The notes: generated by a model from the letters alone, not told the origin. A DNA stretch of 64,000 bases from Hirudinaria manillensis (GCA_034509925.1 CM067538.1:2967001-3031000); one strand, 5' to 3'; positions 1 through 17,604 are shown, numbered from the stretch's first letter. A program made the numbers and translations.

Positions 1-41
1 TAATAGTTGAGCACCTTTCTTTTCCTCCGTTTCAACCACAG

Positions 42-5483
<5,442 letters not shown>

Positions 5484-6130
5484 ACTGGATGTAATCAGTT
5501 GTTGCTTCGGTTGGAATTGCTATCCATGCTTACATTTTTTGTTGAAATGAAACATTTAAAACTGAATGCTTAAAAATCTCAAAAATGACATCCACAGGAT
5601 TTCGACTTATTTGTTATATATGTCCTCCCAATTGCTACATTTTCTTATGAACAGGGTTATAAACCCATTATCTCCATTGTCATCATCATCGATAAGTGAA
5701 TTAAATCAATTAAAGAGCATAATTACTTTTTTTTATCCAGAATTAGCAAAGATTTATTCCAGTTTATTATTCTGAACTCCTGTGCGGTGATATAAAATTC
5801 ATTGGTTTGACGATTAAAAAAGATTTTTTATTCTCTAATTTATTCTGAGTCATTGTCTCATTTATTTCTAAGTGGTCCTCAAATTCACTCAAAAATTGAA
5901 AATCACAAATTAAAATCTGCTTTTATTTTCATTCTCTTTGGACCAAACAAAGAGTTTAAATTTATCAAACCCGTCAGAATTCTGTGCATATTCTTGCAAA
6001 CTTTTTATGCTTGGTCAAGAGCAGACTACTTGCCCAATATTTAGAAAATGTTGGTGACTTTGGCATCGGGAATAAGCACGTTTGCTTTTCTCCTGGCAAG
6101 CTCTGCAAGGTTATCGAATTATGAAGCAAC
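5484..6130. other. Intergenic DNA downstream of TBCD
   Basis: This is AT-rich sequence with short ORFs only. None has splice-consistent extensions or a recognisable domain. It probably includes the TBCD 3' UTR. Confidence 0.5.
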
Positions 6131-6500
6131 TCGCTCAGTATGAACGATTCTCAGGGGCTTCGAAAATTTACCTTTAACCCCCACCATCCCTCCTTTTGGA
6201 AGGACTTTTACTCCTCTGAAAGTTCGGCCTCTTGGATACCTCTCGAGTCGTCTGGCGTTCGTCTACATCCATGGGTTGGATTCCGGTACCATCGCTATCA
6301 CTTGCACTATGTAAGGACAAGTAGTACAATCAGGGCTAGGGACAATGTGCAAATAAAGGCAATGGCGCGGACAGTTAGAGGCCTGGTTGCTTTCTTTTGT
6401 CCCGCCGGCCGGCTAGCGAGATAAACTTTTCATGATTTCTGGAACATAGTGGTGGTTGTTTTCCGTTGCACATTTGAAAATAAAGTTGTTTCTAAACGCA
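6131..6500 (+). pseudogene. Duplicated block of unknown coding potential (copy 1)
   Basis: An ORF opens at 6140 and contains HHPSFWKDFYSS. A diverged copy at about 16290-16440 reads YHPSFQKDFYSVPSE in the corresponding frame. Similarity in one reading frame hints at an old exon, but I do not recognise the protein. An AATAAA lies near 6478, so the block could be a terminal exon with 3' UTR. It adjoins duplicated TBCD sequence on its right. The alternative is a non-coding repeat. Confidence 0.3.
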
Positions 6501-6737
6501 TTCATCAATTTTTCTTCTGCTTTACCGCCACAGTACCACCACAACGACACCATAAGTATAAGCGTTCCAGGCGTTCGTTCTGTGTACTTATTGTTCTAGG
6601 CATCGCTTACATTGCTTAACGACTTTTTCAACGCGATCACAAAACACATCACGTATCATTACCACTTATTAAAGTAATTTGAAAAAACAAAACAATAAGG
6701 TCGATTTAAAATTACTTCATTTACAACATTCATCATT

Positions 6738-7380
6738 TTAAACCCACACAGCAGCCAAAAAAATTCTTAGATAATTTGGTATGCGTTCTGCTTCCAATTA
6801 AAAGAGTGCAAAATGTTACACGCAAATTAATTTAAAATTAAAATCAAAAGAATTAAAAATGTTTTCAAAATTAAACGCATAAAAACAAGTTGTGTGGCAC
6901 TAGAAAGTGTTCAGATGAACAGCTAGATTAGGAAACTAGTCACAATTTCATCTAAAATCTGAAAAAGATTCCTTTGCTAGTGAAAGTCGGGAATTAAATT
7001 TAATTTGAGAGTAAAAATCAAGCTATCCATATATATGAATATGGATATTCAGTTCTAAATAATGATATTAATGAGAAGCATTCATGGATGAAATATAAAA
7101 TATGCCCGAAGGTAAACAAGCATGCCGTTAGATTCGTCGCTGTATGTCGTCCGCAGACCGATCAGGGAGTTTGCAGCGCTCTGACAGTTGCTCTCTCAAC
7201 TCAGGTTGGCATTGCCAAGCAGTTGGTTAACATTTAACTATTGTTAAGTAATCAATCTAAGCAATCTACTCAATAATTTTATTATCTGATTTCTCAGCCG
7301 TTTATAACCCTGTGCAATAATCATATCCATCAATTTCTCGGCACGCCAAGGGGCGCGGTCTCGCTTCTCGTTTTCATTTT
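6738..7380 (+). pseudogene. Decayed partial duplicate of TBCD exons 4-5 region plus flank
   Basis: About 6990-7380 is a diverged copy of about 785-1340. It shares the intron motif GAGTAAAAATCAAGCT, the exon piece ATCAGGGAGTT, the donor context CTCAACTCAGGTTGGCATTG, and a shortened version of the next exon. The exon equivalents have internal deletions and cannot encode TBCD. The left flank (6738-6960) is itself repeated near 16640-16890. This is a relic of a partial duplication of the neighbouring gene. Confidence 0.75.
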
Positions 7381-8912
7381 TGTAGTTTACTTTATTAAAT
7401 CATCACAAAATTTTTTGTGCTCCGGGATCTTGCTTTCTAAATGCAGTGCGTGGCAAAGAGGAAGAGGTCGATGGATTTCAAGTGAGTGACGGTGATGATG
7501 ATAATAAGGGTGGATTTGATGATGACAATTTGCTATCATTTTGTACTTATTTTTAATTACACAAAAACATTAATTAATCAGTTAAATGTCATCAATAATT
7601 TGGAATTTTAGGAGGTTTTAATGGAAATTTTAAGTCAAGCTGTTGTTTATTGTATCTGGCTTAATCTTTTGATAGAAATTCAAGGATTTCATAGCTATTT
7701 TCAAAAGATAGATAGCAATGATGTTTATTTTATGTTTAATTAATTAATTAATTAATTAATCTACTGATGAAATACAAAACAAGGTTCTTTTAATACTCAT
7801 TGCCATGAAATTTAAAATTTCATGAGAATTTAGTGTAGCGGCCAATTTATTAACAAGAGATCAAACATAATACTCTTTGATGTGAATAAGGTTGTGGCAC
7901 TAGATTAATTGTGATCCTAATTAGGGTGCATCCATGACCTGTTGTAGAGTACTATGTCAGGTAGCCATATTTCATTTGAAGGAACAAATAGCCTGTCTGC
8001 TCCTCCATACACTTCTGCATGCCATGTCAGAAGATAATCAAACTATTGCTAACAATATTTAACTAGATTTCATTGCACTGTTGCTGGTTGAGACTAAAAC
8101 AATGGCTCCAAAAATGGCTCAGAAATCATTTTGGATTTGTAAAACATTTCTCAAGATTTATTTAGTTCTTCAGATATGTAAATGTGATGGTCTTAGTAAT
8201 CATTCATTACTTTAAGTATTAGTACATGATGGTCTTTGTACATGGAGATTGGAGGGTTTCTTATGAAACATTTTTAAGCCTTTTGAAACCACCTTGGAGG
8301 AGAAATTGATTAAACAATGAAGAATTGCAAATCTAATTGAGGCCAATAATGGCAGCTTGTGGATTACAATAAGTTTTGATCATGAATTTTTGTCACACTC
8401 TTTGCCAGTCACAAACAAATTGAATCAACCACAAAAGATATTAAAAATTAATTAATGATTTAAGTAATGATAATTACGCGTGCCAAGCGAATTTGTGTTT
8501 TGAACGAGCACTTAGAATCGATTTAATTTTAAAGATTTTAATTTTTATTTCAACGAGACCATCCATTAATTCATATTTTGGGAGTTAATTGCAGTGAAAG
8601 AAAAGTGAGAAATAGAGTTCTTGTTCGGCAAGCTAAAATAATTAATTTAAAATATTAATTTACATAATTCAATCTAATTATTGGGTTATATTTAAAAATA
8701 AGTTGCTTCGTTTTGTTTTTGTTAAAATGTGAAATTGTGGCTCACCTGGTCAATACTTTCACCTCTAATTAATTTAATTAAATCTCTGGCCAGGTGTTGA
8801 GATTGTTTTTTTAGTATCATGAAAGGGCTGCAAATATTAATGAGTTTAGGATTTATTGTTGAAATATCTTTTAAACCTGTTAAAAATTGGATAAATAAAT
8901 GTAATGTAAATG
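7381..8912. other. Non-coding AT-rich stretch
   Basis: I see no supported gene here. There is a short TTAA/AATT tetranucleotide run at about 7737-7762. The minus-strand ORF at 8722-8928 lies beyond the stop codon of the neighbouring minus-strand gene and shows no splice continuity with it. Confidence 0.5.
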
Positions 8913-11603
8913 TTAAAGGTTTAACCATTTTCTGAGCAATATCTCAATTATCCATGGCATTCGACCCCTCTTTGATGGATTCAAAAAGACATCTTGTAAA
9001 TATTTTGTAATAGGTGTGTATTGTCTGAAAACATCTGTTTCAAATCCCATTGTAACATCATCTTCAGTCTTAAAATAAAGATGGATCATGTTATATAATA
9101 CATTTCTAACCTCTATGAACTTCTAAACCGACTGACCTCAAAAAGCTGTCCGCACATCATACTTGCAGTGTGTATGACATGAAGAAGTTGAATTTTGTTC
9201 ATGAAATCATCATAAAATATGAACTTCTCAATAGTGTAGTCGTGTTCAAATTGTTCTTTTTTGACTTCATTTAATGTTGAATTTTTGCTTTCCAAAACTT
9301 CAAACATATCCTCAAAGTCACATTTGTTGATATCTTCACCTAAAAAGTATGGTTTGAGTTCACATCCATAGAGCCTTTCCATATCTCTGAGCTCGTTGTC
9401 ATCATATCCACGATTCTGTAATTTGAAATTTTTGAGATATAAAATCAATCAAATTCATTTTAAATTAAAAAAATTATTCCAATGTTTGTAAATCTTGACC
9501 TCAAGTAGATCGTGAAAGTAAAACCTGTAAAGTTGAAACATAATAAAGCTGAAGGAGTGTACAACCATTTCACAAGATGTCAGATTGTAATCATCTTCTG
9601 TAGGACCATCAGATTCCATCAAGTAATCAGGCCAACCCTTTATTAAAAGGAAATTCAATCACTGAATTATTTATGAAAGTCATTATTAAGCTCACTTATT
9701 TTTGATTACAGATGGGATTAATATTTAGATAGTTTGATTGATAACTTTCCATCCTAATCAAGTTTACCTTATAATTCACTGCAACAAATAGATCCTTAAA
9801 TCGTTGCTTCTGATCTTCAGCATCTCTGGCAGACATAAGATAAGTTAGGAGGATGTCTGCCTGGTAAGTCATGGTGTCACAGAAGATGCATGTTGCAAGG
9901 TTTACATATTTCATGTCATACTTTGTCTGTGGCTGAAACAAAGTTTTTTTTTTATAAAGAATCAATGGTTTTGGTCTAGTCTAAAATATTTAAAACTAAT
10001 AAAATTATAATTAATATTTACGTAATTATATATTTAAATTAGTATAAGATACCAACCTCTTCTGGTGAGTTCCATTTATTTATGAGGCATTTAAAGTGAC
10101 TTGTGAAGTTAAATTCCTCAAGATTTATTGCTTCAACAATGGCAGTGCCTGTTAATATAGATTTTAACAATTATTTTAATATTTAACTGTAGATAATCGA
10201 TAATAAATATTTTAATAATTAACAATTATTTTATGGTTTATCAGAAATTTCTTACTATGGTGTATCAACCAAGCAGTGATTCGTTGTTGCTGAGGATGTT
10301 TTGCTTGTGGAATGTTTTTTAAGGTTGAAATCCAAAACAATATTTGTTCAACTGAAATGAAATAAGAAAAATTTAAAAAAAGTGAAAGAGATTATTAGGA
10401 AGGAATTTTGTAACATTGTGTAAGTTTATGTTAATCTAGATATGGTCAGATTATTGTGCCTAAAAGCAGAGGTCCCTAAATGAGACTGAAGGTACCAGCA
10501 CCACATAAATGGTCCAAGCATTCATTATGCTTAGGGTTCTTTTGGATGTGATATAATATTATTAATATATATATTCATGTTATTATTATTATAAATAATA
10601 TTTATTACTTTATTATTTATTTACTGATCAATTTATTATTATCTCACCAGTTTCATTTGTCATTCGTGTAACTGCCACCTCCTTGTTCTTCTCCAAAGCT
10701 ATCTTCAACATCTTGATAACGAAGCAGACTTTGTTTATGTTTCTTGACATAATGGTGTAGCGTAAATCTCTGGTAAGAATAACGTTAATTAATTCCATAT
10801 TTAATTCTGTCATTAATGTTTTAATAATAATGATCTAACCCTGTGGCCCATGCTGAGAACGCTTCAATTCTCGAGTGCATCAGCAGCTGAAGGTATGTTG
10901 TATCAATGGTATAATCCAACACCAATGGCTTGTTGTTAGCATGCTATAAATGTAAAATGGATATAATTATTAATACACATTTATAAATAATGTTAAGTAT
11001 TGTATGTATACAAATTTCATGCTAATATAAGATGTTTTCTGTGGGAATATGTCATATTTCTTTTTGAAATTAATTAACATTATTGAAATTACAACCAGAC
11101 GCTGATAACATTCGAAGTATTTCAGGAAACATTCATCGGTCATTTCTTTGGTCAATGTTTTGCTATATACCCCTGTAAGAAATGGATTTTATAATGATTT
11201 TGTGCAAATAATTACTTATGTTATGTCAAACTGTTAATAATTTATCAGCATATTTATAATTAACATCATTTATCAGCATATTTATATCGTGTCCGACTAA
11301 CTTGATGTCTTGGCAGCGTTCATTTCATCTTCTGAATACAAAAGCTCATCAATATCAAACAGGGTTGGATGTGACAGTTTAGGCACGAGTCCACTGAAAG
11401 TCAATGATTAAAAATTAATATTCAATTTAATTACACTGGTTCTTATTTCATAACCAGCATATAAGATTATAAGGATGGTTGTAAAGTAGCACAATTTGCA
11501 ATAGAGAAGGCTACTTAGCCACACTTTAAGGACAATTTTTTATAAATTCTGACCTCAACACAACAGAAACATCTTTAAATTCTGTAATGATGCTTTGTGG
11601 AAT
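8913..11603 (-). CDS. Unrecognised gene, at least 11 exons (~456 codons, 5' end not found)
   Basis: Reading right to left, I find exons at 11603-11554, 11393-11302, 11172-11096, 10943-10840, 10769-10648, 10351-10256, 10148-10057, 9932-9768, 9637-9500, 9415-9137 and 9068-8913, the last ending in TAA. All are flanked by AG and GT, all phases agree, and there is no internal stop, which strongly supports a real gene under selection. The protein is soluble-looking and helix-rich, with acidic stretches such as LFDIDELLYSEDEM and GEDINKCDFEDMFEV. I see no signal peptide, clear membrane segment or catalytic motif. The upstream start was not located, so the gene may extend beyond 11.6 kb. I could not assign a family. 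A HEAT-like or other alpha-helical scaffold protein is possible, but that is only an impression. Confidence 0.75.
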
Positions 11604-12660
11604 CTAGTTAAAGTTATTATTTTTATTTATTGTACTCTAGAAATAGAATGTTCATTAAATAATTTGAAATCATTTCAAACCATTTCTCTCATGCTAATGT
11701 TAATCACCCTTTCGAACAGCTTGTTCACCATTTTAAGAATTATTTCTGAATCTGTAACAGTTTTGTGAGGTGTAAGTTAAATATTCAACTACATGCTACA
11801 ACTAAGTAGCTAATTTATTTGTTTCAGTTTTTACCCATTGAGTCCCAGTATTATATGATATTCCTTCTATGCTGTTGATAATGTAGGTGCAGATATTTCA
11901 ATTGTTTAAGTTTTAATAACTTGTTATGGGCTAATTTATTTTTGATATCTTTTTGTATTTTACTTTTAAAGATTTGATTTTCACAGCTTCATTCATCAAT
12001 GACTGTCTATTTACGGCATTAAAATTTTCAAAATTTATTATGGCAATAAAATTTTTAAAATTTATTATGGCCTTTTAACTTTTTTGATTGATCATAAATT
12101 CTAAAATAATATATAGTGGATATAATAATTTAATGGGTATTATGGATATAATGTGAGTATTGCTCTGGGGAGTGCGATTTGATTTATTTGAGCAGTAGGG
12201 CCAGTTTTTAGCAAATTCTAATGTCTGGTCAAGGTTAAAAATAATGGAGTTTAACAAGATTTGGGGAGCAGTCTGCGGTTGTAAATTGTTCCAAAATTTA
12301 GTCGTATTTTTGAATTCGTGGAATTTGGATTTGGTTTGGTGGCAATGATCAAATAATCTGAGCTTTGACGAAAGGTGTTTGCCTTTGTGCATTAAATGCT
12401 ATTTACTAATAGTGCTAAAGATGGGGAATTCTCCCGAGTTGTTTACCTTGTTTGATTGGAAAGTGGATTTATATATTCGAATCGTGAACCTCTTCAAGTG
12501 TACCCCATTTCATGGTAAAACAATTAAATGAAAATTCACTGTTGTGAAGCATTAATTAGTCACACGGGTGTTATATCATAATTTCAATTTGTAAATATTC
12601 GAGGCGCGAAGCAACGGCGTGAGCGGACTTTTAGGCAGCGAGTTAACACTCCCTAAAATT
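11604..12660. other. Intergenic or 5' region without a supported gene
   Basis: AT-rich. A 105-codon minus-strand ORF at 12075-12392 has no recognisable domain and no supporting splice sites. Missing 5' exons of the 8.9-11.6 kb gene could lie here, but none could be fixed. Confidence 0.4.
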
Positions 12661-12670
12661 AAAAACCTAG

Positions 12671-13072
12671 TTGCTGGATTTACTTCGAACTCGTCTTTTG
12701 GTAACGTCGTTGCAACGTTGTAGGCCTTTATACATGTCGCATTCAGTTTTGTTGACTACGACAGCTACGAAAGCTATTACAGACTTTATTAAACCAATTC
12801 CTAAGAGTGGAACAAATTTTCGATGCCACTGCAAGGCCGTCTTCGATAAAGGCATAGATTTAGACACACATCAGCTGAAGAAGTGCAGCTTCCCTAGACA
12901 TGCCCAATGGAAATTAACCTGTCATTCCAAAGACAGGTTCGTTAGATGGACGGAAGCATTTACTTTTGTCAGGAAATGGCATTTTTGCATAGCCAGGGAA
13001 GAACTCACTGAAAAACAATGTCTCTGCGAGAAGTGCCTCCGTAACCGTGAACGAGTCGGACTAGACAATTAG
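12671..13072 (+). CDS. Possible exon or small ORF with a Cys/His cluster
   Basis: This is a 133-codon ORF. Its centre holds a CHC...H...C arrangement (FRCHCKAVFDKG ... THQLKKC), and its C-terminal part has CLCEKCLRNRERVG. The spacing suggests a zinc-binding fold but matches no family I can name. It lies upstream, on the same strand, of the proline-rich exons at 13.2-14.0 kb and might be a 5' exon of that gene. I could not fix a unique splice between them. Confidence 0.35.
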   Translation: MLDLLRTRLLVTSLQRCRPLYMSHSVLLTTTATKAITDFIKPIPKSGTNFRCHCKAVFDKGIDLDTHQLKKCSFPRHAQWKLTCHSKDRFVRWTEAFTFVRKWHFCIAREELTEKQCLCEKCLRNRERVGLDN

Positions 13073-13154
13073 TTTTTCGTGGAGTGACTGCGTCGTTTTT
13101 CTGTAGTAATTGAGCCCCTATTCGTCGTCTTCTTTCCCCTCTTCAATGGTCTGA

Positions 13155-14009
13155 ATGAATTTCGTTACGCCGACCAACATTGTGGCTCAGCGTCACATGA
13201 TATTCGTAGCGTGCCTCATCCCCAGGGAAGAATGCGGTCATGATAAGCTCGTCCGGAAATTCTTAGGCAGTCACCAGTCAAGACAAACGTCATCAACGGC
13301 AGTTTCAATCCGGCAGCGACGGTCATCACCATTCGACCCCAGCAACTCTACCAGTCCCTCTCACTCATTACCGTCCATTGTGCAACAGAACTCCTCATCG
13401 GGTTTGTTTGTTTTAATTGATTCGTGTAGCTGTATAATTTAAACTCCTATGATTTATTTTTATTGATGGAAACTAATTTTAAATATTATTAATTATGACA
13501 ATAACTTGAAATAATGCTAGTAACTATGTTGTAAATAAATATGTCTGCCATATATCCTGTTAGACTCTACAGCAAAGGCAAAGGTGCCTATCTCCAGGCA
13601 TCGAGGGTCCGGAGTTCCATTCAGGTGCAAAACTCCCATCAAATGTCCCTCTTCCTCCCTCTCCTCCTCCTCCTTCTCCTCCTCCTCCTCCTCCTCCTCC
13701 TCCAACGAACAGCAAGCGACAACGGCAGAGCTTCTCACCATCAAACAGAGAGTTTGTTTTTTAATTTCCTTTCTTATTATCATTATTATATCATTCAGTG
13801 CTTTCTAAAAGTCCTTTTTTATTAATGAATTTTTTAAATTTTCAAGTATTACTTGTCCCTTTCCTCTTTCAAGGTCGGAATCAAGTGCCACAAGCAGACA
13901 CCAGGAACTGTTCATGGAGGAAAGCAGAGGGTCATTGAGACATCATCTTCAGTTCCGTGGACTGCAGTTCAGTCGGAGCTCAAGGCCCACTCGTCACCAC
14001 CTTGGATGA
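13155..14009 (+). CDS. Proline- and serine-rich disordered protein, 3' exons
   Basis: Three exons join with consistent phases: an exon ending at 13401 (Ser/Arg-rich, QSRQTSSTAVSIRQRRSS), 13598-13751 (PPSPPPPSPPP and related runs, then KRQRQSFSPSNR), and 13874-14009 ending in TGA. The polyproline tract lies in a CTC/CCT microsatellite and so may vary in length. The first exon probably begins at an AG near 13225 rather than at the ATG at 13155. The protein appears intrinsically disordered, with a basic patch after the proline run that could act in nuclear localisation. I do not recognise the family. Confidence 0.45.
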
Positions 14010-15441
14010 CTTCATATTCCAGTAATCATCCTGTTGCGTCGTCGAAAGGAGGAAGAGGTCATGGAGCTGTACTTCAAATGTCTTTCTTTCCGTCTCCAAC
14101 CATAGTTTCTAATTTGGCCGTCGTTCTAATTTGATTGGCAACTTCGTTGTTTGTTCACTAGTCGAAATGCTTCAGAACTTTTATCAAATTATTATTTAGG
14201 TTATTTACCTTATTATTTAGGTTATTTACCTTATTATTTACGTTATTTACCTAAATAAAGTTGCATAATTGTAATTTAGTTGTCACCAGCGGTTGAATCA
14301 ATGTGATTACTTGCTTATCATTATTTTACATTTTTATTAAATGTTTTAGGACTTTTTACACTGTCAATGTCAAATGCCTCTGTTGTGTCACAACTAAAAT
14401 CAATCAGAATCCTTGAACTTCAATTCACGAATCAAGATTTCCATTTAAATTTTATTATTTTTTTTCCTCATTTCATTTTTCTTTTCATCTTCGATTCCAA
14501 ACTCTCGCAGTGTTCTCTAACTAGTCTGATTCCTTTTGTAGCTTATTACATTATTTCACACAGGAAGCTCTTTGAAAGTGAAATGATTTGATGTCAATCC
14601 TACAGTATTGTTGCCTTTTTAATGTTCCGTTGCCTTTCGGTCACGGATCATTGCTTTCGCTCTTATTTTGACACTCAGTTGGAATGTCTTCCAGTACTTT
14701 TTTTTTGTGCCACATTGCTTTTTTCCAACGTATTACAATGAAAATATTATTAATCGTTACTATTTTTTTTTTCTGTTTTACACTGTGTATCGTTACAATA
14801 CCGTTACATTTCAACTGATCATGTCTTTGCTTTTAAAGTCATTGCTCGTCGCATTTTCCAGCGACATTTCAATTCAAATTCATTATTGAATAAAGGTTCT
14901 AGACACGATCAGAAATAATTAGTAATTCATATTATTGCATTGGGGATTGGCTTTAAACGAACGAAAGATCAGAACGATCGCCTCAGCGACAGCGATAAAG
15001 TGCTTATAAACCACACGCGATTTCACCACACCGGCCAGACTTGTAGTACTAATTAACAATTATAGTAACAATAATAGGCGACAAAATCGTTCGTTATAGC
15101 ATGCTATAAAGTTCGTCCTTCATTATATCCCCCTTCTTCTAAGACAGGGAAAGATGGATATCAAGTTGTTGCCGCGACTGATTTCCTAGACTTAAAGCAA
15201 GGATCTAAATAAAAAAAAGTGTGCATTGTTTTGCCGTTTCAAAACAGATGTCCTGTTTTATTAATACGGTTGCTATATAATTGTTCGTAATCTTTAAAAA
15301 TATTTATGTTCAAAATTTTCAAATTAGCCCTATTTCTTGATAATTTACAATTATAAAAAAAAAATTAAAACTTCGTCTGGAAGGAATTGGTGAACGAAAA
15401 TGAATTATTTTCTTGTTTTCAAAATCATTTCTAACTTTCAG
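14010..15441. other. Non-coding stretch with a short tandem repeat
   Basis: I see no supported gene. A unit of about 21 bp (TTATTATTTAGGTTATTTACC) is repeated about three times at 14190-14253. The rest is AT-rich unique-looking sequence. Confidence 0.5.
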
Positions 15442-15777
15442 TCATGTACTTTACAAGGACAATACCCCTGAGGCATCACATAATAATGACGGTTTTACCC
15501 TGGAAGACCAAGGCTTTGGTTTAGACGGTATACCAATGTAAAGTCAAGAATTAGTACGGCCTTGAGTGACTGACAAAGACCATTTTGGCCAAGGCAGTCA
15601 ATGCCGAATTCGAGAATAAGGTCGAAAATGAGGTCTCGGTGTCAAGTCCTTCTTCGTTCAAAATATATCGTAAGCCCAAAGATGTTGTGGTGCCCGGTCA
15701 TAAAAGTTGATATCGGAAAGGCAGCGAAAAGGAAAAGTTGGTTCAATTCTCGAAAGACATGCAGTTATTCACGAAAG
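15442..15777 (+). CDS. Three phase-consistent exons of an unrecognised gene (fragment)
   Basis: Exons at 15442-15527, 15598-15696 and 15721-15777 join in frame through GT-AG boundaries and small introns of 70 and 24 bp. The products include TPEASHNNDGFTLEDQG, FENKVENEVSVSSPSSFK and KEKLVQFSKDMQLFTK. No start or stop exon was found. The reading ends about 200 bp before the duplicated TBCD block at about 16.0 kb, so the gene may have been truncated by that rearrangement. The 24-bp second intron is unusually short and could instead be retained or reflect a wrong model. Confidence 0.35.
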
Positions 15778-15994
15778 GTTAACGAGTTTCTCTGTCATTT
15801 TGTCCTTTGAAATGCTGGCTGCTGATTTTTGATGTTCTCAGATTTTCTGGAATCCTTAATTAATAATTTTGCTGTTGTTTGGCTGCATTTTGAATTTTTA
15901 AAGTGTTTTAAATTAATAAACAAATACAGGTAATTATTATTTCTAAATTGCTGTCAATTATAAAGTTATATTCGGTATGTTATAATGTCAGAGC

Positions 15995-16440
15995 GAGTAG
16001 CATCGCGCGATTACATGATGGATGACAGAGGGGATGTTGGAACCTGGTGAGTTCATTGTGTCACGTGTCACGTGATGCCACGGGCCTAATTCTCACTTCT
16101 CGTGCTTCAATCGTGCGAGAGAATTGCATCACTGTCCTTCATGACATCACGCTCCTGGCATCGAAGTTCTGTCCTGATGTCCTCATAAGACCGTTTGCTG
16201 ACGATTTAATTAATTATTTGTTAATTCAATTATGTTGATTTTTCTATTTCTGTATTCCTTTATTTCATTTAAGAAACTTCTGACCTCTGACCTCCCCCAT
16301 ACCATCCCTCGTTCCAGAAGGACTTTTACTCCGTCCCTTCTGAGACAGAAGTTCGACCGTTTGGCCGATCGGGTTCAACGCGTCCCATGTTCAACGACTG
16401 GTTTTCGCGACAATCGATATCAATAGCGACATGTAAGAAA
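15995..16440 (+). pseudogene. Decayed partial duplicate of TBCD exons 12-13 joined to the 6.1-kb block
   Basis: About 15995-16245 copies about 3150-3390. It shares GATGACAGAGGGGATGTTGG, the donor with GTGAGTTCATTGTGTCACG, and GCATCACTGTCCTTCATGAC. The acceptor AG used by the parent (3257-3258) is AT here, so the exon could not be spliced. The copy then jumps to sequence matching about 6170-6420. It cannot encode TBCD. Confidence 0.8.
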
Positions 16441-16639
16441 AGGCAATAACATGGAACAGACTGGATGCTTCCACCACAAGTTGGAAGCGGTCAACAAAGG
16501 AATAGCAAAAGCGCTCTAGGTGATCATTCTGAACAAATGTACTTATCATTGTACTAGTGATTAAAATAATTTAAAAAAAAAAACCACTAAAATCGAAAAG
16601 GTCTTTAAAGATAATCCACTTGGAACATCCATTTTCAAC

Positions 16640-16960
16640 CCATGCAGAAGCCAAAAAAAAATTCTTAGATAAGTTGGTATGCGTTCTGTTTCCAATTCAA
16701 AGACTTCTCAGAGTGCAAAATATCACGCGCATTTTAAATTGAAATAATGAAAATCAAAAGAGTTAGAAATGTTTATTTGCGATTAAATTGCTGCCGCCAC
16801 ACTTAACGACACCATAAAATAAAGGTTGCGTGGCACAAGAAAGTGTTCAGAGCACATGAAACTAAATTTAAGAAACTGCGCAGATTTGAAAAATATAAGA
16901 TCTGAAAAAGGTTCCATTGCGAGTGAAAGTCGTGTACAAAGATCTACGGAGCGCACGGCG
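16640..16960 (+). repeat. Duplicate of the 6.74-6.97 kb segment
   Basis: Shared strings include TTCTTAGATAA.TTGGTATGCG, GAAAATCAAAAGAGTTAGAAATG and GAAAGTGTTCAGA. It belongs to the same segmental duplication as the TBCD relic just upstream. No coding capacity is apparent. Confidence 0.75.
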
Positions 16961-17604
16961 AACATTGCATATCTAAAAGTCTAAATTAATAACAAGTGTC
17001 GAACATGTCCACACAATAAAAAAAATATAGGCCGGATCGAAACTCGAAGGCAAACATTGGTTACAGACATTGACCTAACCTCAACTAATTATGTCTTCAT
17101 CATTTTCTTCATCATCATTTTATCATCATCATCATCGTCGTCACAATCATCAGCGGTACATTAATTAAGAATAATTTAATTATAATAAACTTATTATTCG
17201 TGTTTGGATGAAGCGACAATGCTTTGAAAGACATCGTCGGGAGTTTAACATCCACATTAACTTTTTGTGAGGGAAACAACATGACAGAAAGTTAACTGCG
17301 CAATCACATTGAGAAATCAATAAAATAAGGATAAGCTATTATTAAGGATAAGGATGTGATTTTATTATTATTGTTATTATTATTATTATTATTATTATAA
17401 ATTAATTAATTATCAATTATTGCTAACGAGGTCGAGAGGAATTAAATGCAGGTTCAAAGTAAATAAAAGTGGACCGATAACCGGTTCGATCAACTCAGAG
17501 ACTCTCAGGTGATCCTATTCCTATAAACTCCATTCATTATTCATGAGTCTCGCATCCACCGCTGAGATGCATCTCATTAATAATCATGTTTTCCATGCCT
17601 CCAC
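16961..17604. other. Intergenic, microsatellite-bearing
   Basis: Contains TCA/TCG runs near 17100-17150 and an ATT run near 17360-17400. No gene is supported. Confidence 0.5.

Noticed and set aside
8722..8928. Minus-strand 68-codon ORF as the last exon of the 8.9-11.6 kb gene
   Set aside because: It overlaps the terminal exon in a different frame, and no phase-compatible donor/acceptor pair joins it.
12075..12392. 105-codon minus ORF as a gene
   Set aside because: AT-rich composition, no domain, no splice sites. A vague resemblance to an RT tail was too weak to report.
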